DNA from: Rivibacter subsaxonicus
Lineage (GTDB): Bacteria > Pseudomonadota > Gammaproteobacteria > Burkholderiales > Burkholderiaceae_C
Direction of reading: 5' to 3'
Length of the DNA stretch: 64,000 nt
NCBI RefSeq assembly: GCF_004217215.1
Contig: NZ_SHKP01000008.1
Coordinates: 62,001 to 126,000, forward strand
The position numbers and the translations under genes were made by a program. Position 1 is the first letter of the stretch. Each line of letters starts with the position of its first letter. A model generated the notes under the pieces. That model did no database searches, was not told where the DNA came from, and saw nothing but the letters and a program-made list of their open reading frames with translations. Below are positions 48,190 through 56,606 of the stretch, in pieces.

Positions 48190-49293
48190 ATGTCCGGCAA
48201 CACCCTCGGCCATCTCTTTCGCATCACGACCTTCGGTGAGTCCCATGGTCCGGCGATCGGCTGCGTGATCGACGGCTGCCCGCCCGGCATGCTGCTGTCG
48301 CAGGCCGACATCCAGCCCGAGCTCGACCGCCGCCGCCCCGGCACCTCGCGCCACGTGACGCAGCGCCAGGAGGCCGACCAGGTCGAGATCCTCTCCGGCG
48401 TCTTCGAGGGCCGCACCACCGGCACGCCGATTGCCCTGCTGATTCGCAACACCGACCAGCGCAGCAAGGACTACGGCAACCTGCTCGACACCTTCCGTCC
48501 CGGCCACGCCGACTACACCTACCACCACAAGTACGGGCTGCGCGACCCGCGCGGCGGTGGCCGCAGCTCGGCGCGGCTGACCGCGCCGGTGGTGGCGGCC
48601 GGCGCCGTGGCGCGCAAGTGGCTGCACGAGCAGCATGGCATCGCCCTGCGTGGCGGCATGGCCGCACTCGGCGCCACCGAGATCGCCTTCGAGGGCTGGC
48701 AGCATGTGGCGCAGAACCCCTTCTTCGCCCCGAACACGAGTCAGATCGACGCGCTGGAGGCCCAGATGGACGCGCTGCGCAAGGCCGGTGACTCGGTCGG
48801 CGCGCGCATCGTGGTCGAGGCCAGCGGCGTGCCGGTGGGCTGGGGCGAGCCGATCTACGACAAGCTCGACGCCGACATCGCCCACGCGATGATGGGCCTC
48901 AACGCGGTCAAGGGCGTCGAGATCGGCGCCGGATTCGCCAGCGTCGCGCAGCCCGGCAGCGTGCATGGCGACGAGCTGACGCCGCAGGGCTTCAGGACCA
49001 ACCATGCCGGTGGGGTGCTGGGCGGCATCAGCACCGGCCAGGACATCCGCGTCTCGATCGCGATCAAGCCGACCAGCTCGATCCGCATCCCGCGCGACTC
49101 CATCGATCTCGAAGGCCGGCCGGTACAGGTCGAGACCCACGGCCGCCATGATCCCTGCGTTGGCATCCGCGCGACGCCGATCGCCGAGGCGCTGCTGGCG
49201 CTGGTGCTGATCGACCATGCGCTGCGCCACCGTGCCCAGTGCGCCGATGTTCGTGTCAGCATGCCTGCCATCGCGGCCAGCGCCGCCGCCTGA
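48190..49293 (+). CDS. aroC: Chorismate synthase
   Basis: Last step of the shikimate pathway, converting 5-enolpyruvylshikimate 3-phosphate to chorismate with reduced FMN. It has 367 residues. The signatures [46 protein letters not shown] and [19 protein letters not shown] are all present. It stands 158 bases after the CBS gene, and a 129-base gap without a gene follows; that gap holds a 13-base direct repeat (CTGCGCTTCGTCG at 49304 and 49365). Confidence 0.97.
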   Translation: MSGNTLGHLFRITTFGESHGPAIGCVIDGCPPGMLLSQADIQPELDRRRPGTSRHVTQRQEADQVEILSGVFEGRTTGTPIALLIRNTDQRSKDYGNLLDTFRPGHADYTYHHKYGLRDPRGGGRSSARLTAPVVAAGAVARKWLHEQHGIALRGGMAALGATEIAFEGWQHVAQNPFFAPNTSQIDALEAQMDALRKAGDSVGARIVVEASGVPVGWGEPIYDKLDADIAHAMMGLNAVKGVEIGAGFASVAQPGSVHGDELTPQGFRTNHAGGVLGGISTGQDIRVSIAIKPTSSIRIPRDSIDLEGRPVQVETHGRHDPCVGIRATPIAEALLALVLIDHALRHRAQCADVRVSMPAIAASAAA

Positions 49294-49422
49294 ATCCCGA
49301 CGGCTGCGCTTCGTCGGCGCCGGCGCCCGCTCGTCGGCCACCGGCGCAGCCTGCCTCCTCCGGCCTGCGCTTCGTCGCATCCGAGGGAACCCGTCACACC
49401 CCCAGCCCTACACTCGCGGCCC

Positions 49423-50640
49423 ATGCAAGCAGACACCCCCCTCCTGGAAGTAAGCCGCTCACCGCGTCGCAAGCGCCTGATCCTGGCCGGCGCCGCCGTG
49501 CTCTTGATCGGCGCGGTCGCCGCCGGTGGTTATGTGATGGCCTCGCGCAAGAGCCCGGCCGCGGGCGACGGCAAGGGCAAGGAGGCAGCGCCGGCGCTGC
49601 AGTTCAACAGCGGCGAGGTGGCCTGGCCGCTGCGCGAGGCGATGCCGCAGCGCATCGAGTTCTCGGGGCCGCTGGTCGCGCCGCGCACGGCGATCGTGCG
49701 GGCCAAGGCGGCCGGCACGCTGCTCGACTTGAGCGTCGCCGAGGGCAGCCGGGTTCGCGCCGGCCAGTCGCTCGGCCGCATCGACCTGGCCGACCTGCAG
49801 GCCCGCGTCAGCGAGCGCAGCGCGATGCTGGAGTCGGCCCAGGCGACGCTGTTCGAGGCCGAGCGCCTGCATGACTCCAACCAGCGCCTGGCGGCGCAGA
49901 ACTTCATCTCGCCGACCGCGCTGCAGGCTTCGAACGCCAAGCTCGAGGCGGCGCGGGCGCTGCTGAAGTCGGCCCAGGCCCAGCTCGACACGACCCGCAT
50001 CGGGCTGCGCGAGGCGGCGCTGGTGGCGCCGATCGACGGTATCGTCGGCAAGCGTCACGCAGTGCCTGGCGAGAAGCTCGCAGCCGAGCAGCCGTTGCTG
50101 ACCATCGTCGATCTCGCCACGCTGGAACTGGCCGGTACCGTCAGCACCCACGAGGTCGGGCTGCTCAAGCCGGGCCAGGCGGTGGTGCTGCAGGTCGAAG
50201 GCATGGCCGAGCCGGTCAAGGGCAAGATCGACCGCATCGCACCGGCGGCCGAGGCCGGCACGCGCGCGATCGGCGTCGTCGTCGCGCTCGCCAATCGCGA
50301 CGAGAAGCTGCGTGCCGGCCAGTATGCGACCGGCGAGGTGAAGCTGGCCGATGCCACCGAGCGCCTGACGGTGCCGATCACGGCTGTCGGCCAGGCCTCG
50401 GGCCAGGACTTCGTCTGGACGGTCGAGAACGGCGCGCTGGTCCGACGCGTGATCGTCACCGGCCGCAAGGACGTGGCCGGCGGTCGCGTCGAGGTGCTCA
50501 AGGGGCTCGATGCGAAGGCGCCGGTGCTGGCGGCCCGCTTCGACAACCTGAAGGAGGGCGCGCAGGCGACGATTGCCGGCTCGGCGGCGAACCCGGGCGC
50601 CCCTGCTGCCTCCGCGTCGGCGCCACGGCCGGCGTCCTGA
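49423..50640 (+). CDS. RND efflux periplasmic adaptor (membrane fusion protein)
   Basis: 405 residues. One N-terminal membrane anchor (about 22-41), then a lipoyl/barrel-sandwich domain split by a helical hairpin (about 85-215; VRAKAAGTLLDLSVAEGSRVRAGQSLGRI and APIDGIVGKRHAVPGEKL), a beta-barrel domain and a membrane-proximal domain. The C-terminus is Ala/Pro-rich. It joins the downstream RND pump to an outer-membrane channel, which is not encoded in the window. The 143 bases to the pump gene contain no other gene. Confidence 0.92.
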   Translation: MQADTPLLEVSRSPRRKRLILAGAAVLLIGAVAAGGYVMASRKSPAAGDGKGKEAAPALQFNSGEVAWPLREAMPQRIEFSGPLVAPRTAIVRAKAAGTLLDLSVAEGSRVRAGQSLGRIDLADLQARVSERSAMLESAQATLFEAERLHDSNQRLAAQNFISPTALQASNAKLEAARALLKSAQAQLDTTRIGLREAALVAPIDGIVGKRHAVPGEKLAAEQPLLTIVDLATLELAGTVSTHEVGLLKPGQAVVLQVEGMAEPVKGKIDRIAPAAEAGTRAIGVVVALANRDEKLRAGQYATGEVKLADATERLTVPITAVGQASGQDFVWTVENGALVRRVIVTGRKDVAGGRVEVLKGLDAKAPVLAARFDNLKEGAQATIAGSAANPGAPAASASAPRPAS

Positions 50641-50783
50641 ACCCGAGCGCACCCGGCGATCGGCGAGGAGCCGGTTGCCGACGCGAAGAATGAATTGACC
50701 CGTGCGGCGCGCCACGAGCGCGACCGTGCCTCACCTGCGACCGGCGCCCAGGCGTCGGTCGAATGCTGCGAAGGACCCACACC

Positions 50784-53700
50784 ATGTGGATGACCCGCGT
50801 CTCGATCAACAACCCCGTGTTCGCCGCGATGATGATGATCGCGCTGTGCGTGCTCGGGCTGTTCTCCTACGCCCAGTTGCGCGTCGAGCGGTTGCCCGAC
50901 ATCGCGCCGCCGATCGTCTTCGTCAGCGTGCAGTACCCCGGCGCCTCGCCGGAAGCCGTCGAGACCGAGCTGACGCGGCCGATCGAGCTGGCGCTGAACG
51001 GCATCGCCGGCGTCAAGATGATCCGCAGCAACAGCCTCGAGGGCCGCACCGAGACGGTCGTCGAGTTCAAGCTCGACGCCGACATGGATCGCGCCGTGCA
51101 GGAAGTGCGCGACAAGATCGCCGTGCTGCAGCCGGGCTTTCCGACCGACGTCAAGGCGCCGCTCGTCAACCGCTTCGACGGCGACAACGCGCAGCCGGTG
51201 GCCTATCTCGCGCTGACCGGTCCCGACCGCAGCGCGCGCGAGCTCTCGTTGCTGGCCGACCAGGTGGTGCGCAAGCGCCTCGAGCGTGTCGGTGGCGTGG
51301 CGCGGGTCGACGTCGGCGGGATCACCGAGCGCCAGATCCGCATCGACCTCGATCCGCAGCGCCTGCGCGCCCACCAGCTCACGCCGGCCGATGTCGCGGC
51401 CGCGCTGCAGCGCGCCAACACCGACGTGCCGGTCGGCCTGCTGCAGGGTGCGCAGTCGGAGGCGATCGTGCGCGTCGAGGGCAAGGTGCGCGACGCCCGG
51501 GCCTTCGCCGAGACCGTGATCTCGACGCGTGGCGGCACAGTGGTGCAGCTCGGCGACCTCGGCACGCTGGTCGAGCGCGAGCGCGAGCCGACCACGCTGG
51601 CGCGCCAGAACGGCGTGCCGGCGATCAACTTCAACGTCTTCAAGCAACAGGACGCCAACATCGTCGAGACCGGCGAGGGCATCAAGGAAGCGGCCGAGGA
51701 ACTGCGCAAGTCGATGCCGCCCGGCGTCGAGTTCAAGCTGGTCTACGCCGACAGCGAGTGGGTCAAGCAGTCGCTCGACGGCGTCAAGCGCACGCTGGTC
51801 GAGGGCGCGCTGCTGACGATCGCGATCGTTTTCCTGTTCCTGCACAGCTGGCGCAGCACCGTGATCACCGGCCTGACGCTGCCGATCGCGGTGATCGCCT
51901 CGTTCATCGCGGTCTACGCCTTCGGCTTCACGCTGAACTTCATGACGCTGATGGCGCTGTCGCTGTGCATCGGCCTGCTGATCGACGACGCGATCGTGGT
52001 GCGCGAGAACATCGTGCGCCACGTGCACCTGGGCGAGAGCCACAAGGTCGCGGCGATGAAGGGCACCGACGAGATCGGCGTCGCGGTGATGGCCACGACC
52101 TTCGCGATCTGCGCGGTGTTCGTTCCGGTGGCCTTCATGAAGGGCATCGTCGGCAAGTTCTTCTTCCCCTTCGGCATCACGGTCGCGGTGGCGGTGCTGG
52201 TGAGCCTGTTCGTCAGCTTCACGCTCGACCCGATGCTCTCGAGCATCTGGAAGGATCCGCCGACGGACAAGCTCCTCAAGATGCCGGTGATCGGCTCGCT
52301 GATGCGCGGTACCGACCGCGTGATGGACGTCTTCCATCGCATCTACGAGCGCCTGATCCACTGGATCTTCAGTGGCAGCCGCTATCGCGTGTGGCTGCCT
52401 TCGGTGCCGGTGTGGACGGCGCTCAAGACCCGCGACTGGCGCGCGCTGCGACCGCGCATCGCCACGCTCTCGCCGCGCGGCATCGTGCTGTGGGTCGGCG
52501 CGCTCAGCTTCGTCGGCGCGATCGCACTGGCGCCGGTGGTGGGCAGCGAGTTCATCCCCGAGACCGACCAGGGCTACATCCAGCTCAACGTCAAGCTGCC
52601 GGTGGGCGTGAGCCTGGAGCGGGCCAGCGACAAGATCGCCCAGGTCGAGGCGGTGGTGCGTGAGTTCAAGGAGGTCAAGAACCTCTCGGCCACCGTCGGC
52701 AACCCCTGGAGCGGCAGCCGCAACGCTTCGGAGATGGGCGTCCAGCTGGTCCCGCGTGCCGAGCGCAAGCGCAGCCAGAAGGAGATCGAGGGCGCGATCC
52801 GCGAGGCGCTGCGCCCGATCCCCGGCATCGACATCTCGCTCGGCCAGCGCCCGATCTACATCGCGCTACTCGGCCCGGACCCGCAGGTGCTCGAGGCCGA
52901 GGTGCTCAAGCTGGCCGAGAAGGTCAAGAAGGTGCCCGGCATCGCCGACGTCGAGACCTCGGTCACGCCCGGCCTGCCCGCCTACGCGGTCCGGCTCAAG
53001 CACGACGCGGTGCGTGAACTGGGCCTGACGCCGCAGCAGCTCGCCGGCAGCCTGCGCGCCTTCGTCAACGGCGATGTCGCGACCTACTGGACCGCGCCCG
53101 ATGGCGAGCAGGTCGAGGTCGAACTGCGCCTGCCGCGCGAATCGCGTCAGAACATCGCGCAGCTCGAGCAATTGCCGGTGGCCTACTCGAAGGACGGCAC
53201 GCCGATCGCGCTCGGCCGCGTGGCCGAGATCCGCGAGGTCTTCAATCCCGAGGTCATCAAGCGCCAGGACCTGCAGCGGCGCCAGGCGATCTATGCCGGG
53301 GCCCAGGGCCGGCCCTCGGGCGACGTCGGCGCCGACGTGCAGAAGCTGGTCAAGGCGACCACGCTGCCGCCGGGCTATCGCTTCGACGTCGGCGGCCAGA
53401 CCAAGGAGCAGGCCGAGGCCTTCAGCGGCATGCTGGCCGCGCTTGGCCTGTCGGTGATCTTCATCTACATCGTGCTGGCCTCGCAGTTCGGCAGCTTCAT
53501 CCAGCCGATCGCGATCATGGCCTCGCTGCCACTGGCGCTGATCGGCGTGATGCTGGCGCTGCTGGTGACCGGCAGTACGCTGAACCTGTTCTCGATGATC
53601 GGGCTGGTGATGCTGATGGGCCTGGTGACCAAGAACGCGATCCTGCTGGTCGACTTCGCCAACCATGCGCGAGCGCGCGGTGCCAGCGTGCCCGAGGCGC

Positions 53701-53990
53701 TGCTCGAGGCGGGAATGGTGCGGATGCGGCCGATCCTGATGACGACCTCGGCCATGATCTTCGGCATGCTGCCGCTGGCGATGGCGCTCAACGAGGGCGG
53801 CGAGATCCAGGCGCCGATGGGCCGCGCAATCATTGGCGGCGTGCTGACCTCGACCCTGCTGACGCTGGTGGTGGTGCCGGTGATCTACTCGTACCTAGTG
53901 CGCGAGAAGAAGCCCAGGCTGGCCGCCGAATCGCAGTTCGGCACGCAGGGCGGCAGCGCGCAGCCCGGGACTCCGGCGATTGCCGAGTAG
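50784..53990 (+). CDS. RND efflux transporter permease (HAE1 family)
   Basis: 1068-residue inner-membrane proton-driven pump with 12 membrane segments and two large periplasmic loops. The proton-relay aspartates of segment 4 are present in LLIDDAIVVREN, which favours drug-type HAE1 pumps rather than heavy-metal types. A segment of about 60 residues around 510-570 (PVIGSLMRGTDRVMDVFHRIYERL) is the usual cytoplasmic loop. The start MWMTRVSIN at 50784 has AAGGA 8 bases upstream and is preferred to ATG 50763. Substrates are unknown. Confidence 0.93.
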   Translation: MWMTRVSINNPVFAAMMMIALCVLGLFSYAQLRVERLPDIAPPIVFVSVQYPGASPEAVETELTRPIELALNGIAGVKMIRSNSLEGRTETVVEFKLDADMDRAVQEVRDKIAVLQPGFPTDVKAPLVNRFDGDNAQPVAYLALTGPDRSARELSLLADQVVRKRLERVGGVARVDVGGITERQIRIDLDPQRLRAHQLTPADVAAALQRANTDVPVGLLQGAQSEAIVRVEGKVRDARAFAETVISTRGGTVVQLGDLGTLVEREREPTTLARQNGVPAINFNVFKQQDANIVETGEGIKEAAEELRKSMPPGVEFKLVYADSEWVKQSLDGVKRTLVEGALLTIAIVFLFLHSWRSTVITGLTLPIAVIASFIAVYAFGFTLNFMTLMALSLCIGLLIDDAIVVRENIVRHVHLGESHKVAAMKGTDEIGVAVMATTFAICAVFVPVAFMKGIVGKFFFPFGITVAVAVLVSLFVSFTLDPMLSSIWKDPPTDKLLKMPVIGSLMRGTDRVMDVFHRIYERLIHWIFSGSRYRVWLPSVPVWTALKTRDWRALRPRIATLSPRGIVLWVGALSFVGAIALAPVVGSEFIPETDQGYIQLNVKLPVGVSLERASDKIAQVEAVVREFKEVKNLSATVGNPWSGSRNASEMGVQLVPRAERKRSQKEIEGAIREALRPIPGIDISLGQRPIYIALLGPDPQVLEAEVLKLAEKVKKVPGIADVETSVTPGLPAYAVRLKHDAVRELGLTPQQLAGSLRAFVNGDVATYWTAPDGEQVEVELRLPRESRQNIAQLEQLPVAYSKDGTPIALGRVAEIREVFNPEVIKRQDLQRRQAIYAGAQGRPSGDVGADVQKLVKATTLPPGYRFDVGGQTKEQAEAFSGMLAALGLSVIFIYIVLASQFGSFIQPIAIMASLPLALIGVMLALLVTGSTLNLFSMIGLVMLMGLVTKNAILLVDFANHARARGASVPEALLEAGMVRMRPILMTTSAMIFGMLPLAMALNEGGEIQAPMGRAIIGGVLTSTLLTLVVVPVIYSYLVREKKPRLAAESQFGTQGGSAQPGTPAIAE

Positions 53991-53999
53991 CAAAGTGGC

Positions 54000-54023
54000 G
54001 CCCCGGAGCCGAAACTCCGGGGC
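54000..54023 (+). promoter_or_regulatory. Perfect hairpin touching the start codon of the next gene
   Basis: GCCCCGGAG-CCGAAA-CTCCGGGGC forms nine GC-rich pairs with a six-base loop and is followed directly by the ATG at 54024. No U-tract follows, so it is not a normal terminator. It leaves no visible ribosome binding site for that gene. Confidence 0.7.
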
Positions 54024-54527
54024 ATGACGCCGCTGTTCACCAAGCTCAACCTGGGTGAGGCCACGCGCGCACTGGTGCTCGACGCGCCACCGAGTTTCGA
54101 GCCGGAGATCGACGCGCTGCTCGCAGCGCGGCCGGCGCTGAAGCTGCGCCGGCGCGTGCCCTCGAGTCCCAAGCTCGACTTCGCGCTGGCCTTCGTCACG
54201 ACGCTGGCACAGGTCGAGCAGGCGGCACCGGCGCTGGTCGCGGCCGGCATCGGCGACATGGTGCTGTGGTTCGCCTACCCCAAGAGCACGTCCAAGCGCT
54301 ATCGCTGCGAGTTCAACCGGGACACCGGCTGGGCCGCGCTCGGCGCGCTCGGCGCGCTCGGCTTCGAGCCGGTGCGGATGGTGGCGATCGACGAGGACTG
54401 GTCGGCGCTGCGCTTCAGGCGGGCCGACCAGATCGGGCAGATGAAGCGCGACCCGAAGCGGGCGCTGAGCGCGACCGGGCGGGCCAAGGCCGGCGCCGGG
54501 CGCGGCTCCTCCGACCTCACTTCTTGA
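54024..54527 (+). CDS. DUF3052-like protein
   Basis: 167 residues. The fold-like pattern LFTKLNLGEATRALVLDAPPSFEPEI, LDFALAFVTT, MVLWFAYPKSTSK and MVAIDEDWSALRFR resembles DUF3052 proteins, small alpha/beta proteins of unknown function; the match is by eye. The C-terminal 30 residues are basic and variable. The start is supported by family character but the GC hairpin sits where the ribosome binding site should be. The stop overlaps the end of the convergent SYLF gene by 11 bases. Confidence 0.7.
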   Translation: MTPLFTKLNLGEATRALVLDAPPSFEPEIDALLAARPALKLRRRVPSSPKLDFALAFVTTLAQVEQAAPALVAAGIGDMVLWFAYPKSTSKRYRCEFNRDTGWAALGALGALGFEPVRMVAIDEDWSALRFRRADQIGQMKRDPKRALSATGRAKAGAGRGSSDLTS

Positions 54528-55074
54528 TCTTCGTGATCTTGTTGCCCTGGATGCCGAGCGCGGCCATCGCGCCCTTCTGGTCGAAGATGAAGGCGTAGAT
54601 CTTGTCCTTGGCGGTGGTCGTCGTGGTCGACTTGGCGAAGCTCTCATCGGCCACCACCAGCGAGGGTCCGACGCCTACTTCGAAGCCCTCGGACTTGTCG
54701 AGGTACTTGAGCGTGTCCTCGCTGAGGAAGAAGATCGCATAGCCGTACTTCTGCGCACCGGCCTGCAGCCCGACCGAGGCGCCGGCAGTGTTGTAGTAGC
54801 CTGCTGCCTTCCCGCCCCGGTACAGCACGCCTTCGCCGAACTGCCCGCCCACCCCGAGGCCGGCCTTCACGATCCCGGGAAACACCAGCACGCCCACCGC
54901 GTCCTTGCCGAGCGAACGTGCGCCCGGGTTCTGGGCATAGAGCCGGTCGAGCGCAGCCTTGGCCTCGCTCTCCAGTTCGGCGGCACTGGCGGCGGCCGCC
55001 GGGAGTGGGGCAAGCAAAGCCAGGCAGGCGGCCAGCCACAGGGCCGGGCTGCAGCAGCGGAGCAGGAGCTTCAT
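54517..55074 (-). CDS. SYLF/YSC84 domain lipid-binding protein, secreted
   Basis: 185 residues with an N-terminal signal peptide (about 1-26, ending AAA) followed by the SYLF domain: AKAALDRLYAQNPGARSLGKDAVGVLVFPGIVKAG, GVGGQFGEGVL and GPSLVVADESF. Eukaryotic members bind phosphoinositides; bacterial ones are exported proteins of unclear role. The start MKLLLRCCS at 55074 is preferred over an upstream ATG because it gives a proper signal peptide. It ends inside the convergent DUF3052-like gene. Confidence 0.87.
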   Translation of the reverse strand: MKLLLRCCSPALWLAACLALLAPLPAAAASAAELESEAKAALDRLYAQNPGARSLGKDAVGVLVFPGIVKAGLGVGGQFGEGVLYRGGKAAGYYNTAGASVGLQAGAQKYGYAIFFLSEDTLKYLDKSEGFEVGVGPSLVVADESFAKSTTTTTAKDKIYAFIFDQKGAMAALGIQGNKITKIKK

Positions 55075-55224
55075 AGGGCGATCCTTCGACCGTGCGAAGC
55101 ACGCCAAACCGGACCGGCGGCCCGTTTGCGAACCTCGGAACGCGGGCGCGTTCGGATCCGGATTCTGCTCGCGAGGCGGCCGCGCCGGCCGGGCGCGAGC
55201 CCCCCTGATAGCGTTAGCGGGCCC

Positions 55225-56604
55225 CTAGAGCGTCAGCCTGAAGCCCTCGACCAGCGCCGCAGGCGTGGTCACCGAGCCGAGCTGGCGGCAGCCGTAGGTG
55301 TCGCTGTTTGGCGTGAACTCGGGTGCATCGGTCAGTCCGACCAGGCCGCTTCCGAACAGCCGCAGCGCATCGTCGTCGAAGCGCATCACGTTGACCGGCG
55401 CCACCAGTTCGCCGCGCTCGACCCAGAAGCAGGCGTAGCGCGTCATGCCGGTCATGCGGCAGGCCTGGCGGTCGCTGTAGTTCAGGTACCAGAGGTTGGA
55501 GACGAACAGGCCGGTGTCGAGCGCCTTCAGCAGATCGCCGTGCGGGACGGTTCCTGCGCCCAGGCGCAGCGCCTCGGGCGACTCCTGCGCGCCGGCGCCG
55601 TTGGCGGCCACGCCGTACTCGGCCGCCGAGCGCGGCGAGTTGAGCGTGCCGCCGCCAGCCGGCAACCTGCCGGACTCGACCAGCGCCACCCGCCCGGGCC
55701 GCACGAAGCCTTCGGCGGTGAAGCAGGGTGCGGTGCCGTCGGCGATGGCCTCGTCGAGATTGATGCGGGCGTCGAAGGCGGCCTCGCCGCGCTCCAGGCG
55801 CATCAGCGAGCTGACGCCGGTGCGGCGCGACTTGAGCGAGAAGCCGCTCCAGCCCAGCGTGCCGAGCAGCTCGACCATCGCGCTCGGCGAGAAGGCGGCG
55901 CGGTAGGCACCGGGCTGCAGCGTGTGGGCATCGCGTTCGAGCAGCGGCACGCGCCGCGCGGCCTCGTCGAGCCGGGCGGCGAAGGCGGTGTCGTCCCAGC
56001 GCGTGCCGGCGTAGGCGGTCTTCACCGCCTTGTCGGCGCGGTGGTACAGGCACCAGTCGAAGTGGAAGCTCTCGACGCGGTGCCAGTGGCGCGAGCCCAA
56101 GCTGTCGGCAAAGGCATGCACCACCGGGCCTCCGGCATAGAAGCCGACCAGGTCCTGCTTGAGCCGCACGCCGGCCAGCTCGTGCACCAGCGCGATCACA
56201 TGGCTCGCCTCGGGCAGGGCGCCGCGGTCGTCGCGCGTGCTGTGGGTCGCGGCCTGCGGGCGCAGCAGCCAGGGGTCGTCGGAGATCAGGTCGAGCTGGC
56301 CGACCAGCAGGCTGCGCTCGGCCTGCAGGCGTTGCGCGTCGAGCGCCGGCTCGCCGCCGAGCGTCAGCGTGCTCTCGGCGCGGCGCAGCCCGCGTTCGAC
56401 CGCGATCGTCACGTAGGCCTGCTGCACGCTGGTGGCCTGGCGCAGCGCGGCCTTGTTGAAGCGCAGGAAGTCGCTGGCTTCGGCGCGCAGGTAGAGGCTG
56501 GTGCGGTCGACCGCGGGGTCGGTGCGCAGCAGCGCGTCGGCGAGGGCCTCGAAGCGGGCCGCTTCGGTGTAGGAGCGGGAGTTCATGTTGAGGGCGGCGT
56601 CCAT
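55225..56604 (-). CDS. TldD/PmbA family protein lacking the zinc motif (TldE-like)
   Basis: 459 residues of the TldD/PmbA fold. No HExxxH motif is seen, as in TldE/PmbA, the non-catalytic partner of the TldD protease. Ends with a C-terminal beta-rich domain (GGTLNSPRSAAEYGVAANGAG, SNLWYLNYSDRQACRMTG). In E. coli TldD and TldE form a heterodimer that trims peptides such as microcin B17 and the antitoxin CcdA. Its gene is 2 bases after the HExxxH-bearing partner, so the two surely work together. The start MDAALNMNSR at 56604 is taken. Confidence 0.85.
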   Translation of the reverse strand: MDAALNMNSRSYTEAARFEALADALLRTDPAVDRTSLYLRAEASDFLRFNKAALRQATSVQQAYVTIAVERGLRRAESTLTLGGEPALDAQRLQAERSLLVGQLDLISDDPWLLRPQAATHSTRDDRGALPEASHVIALVHELAGVRLKQDLVGFYAGGPVVHAFADSLGSRHWHRVESFHFDWCLYHRADKAVKTAYAGTRWDDTAFAARLDEAARRVPLLERDAHTLQPGAYRAAFSPSAMVELLGTLGWSGFSLKSRRTGVSSLMRLERGEAAFDARINLDEAIADGTAPCFTAEGFVRPGRVALVESGRLPAGGGTLNSPRSAAEYGVAANGAGAQESPEALRLGAGTVPHGDLLKALDTGLFVSNLWYLNYSDRQACRMTGMTRYACFWVERGELVAPVNVMRFDDDALRLFGSGLVGLTDAPEFTPNSDTYGCRQLGSVTTPAALVEGFRLTL

Positions 56605-56606
56605 GG

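Noticed and set aside
49304-49377. 13-base direct repeat CTGCGCTTCGTCG between aroC and the efflux adaptor
   Set aside because: Short, made of common GC-rich codon-like words, and with no other sign of insertion or regulation.
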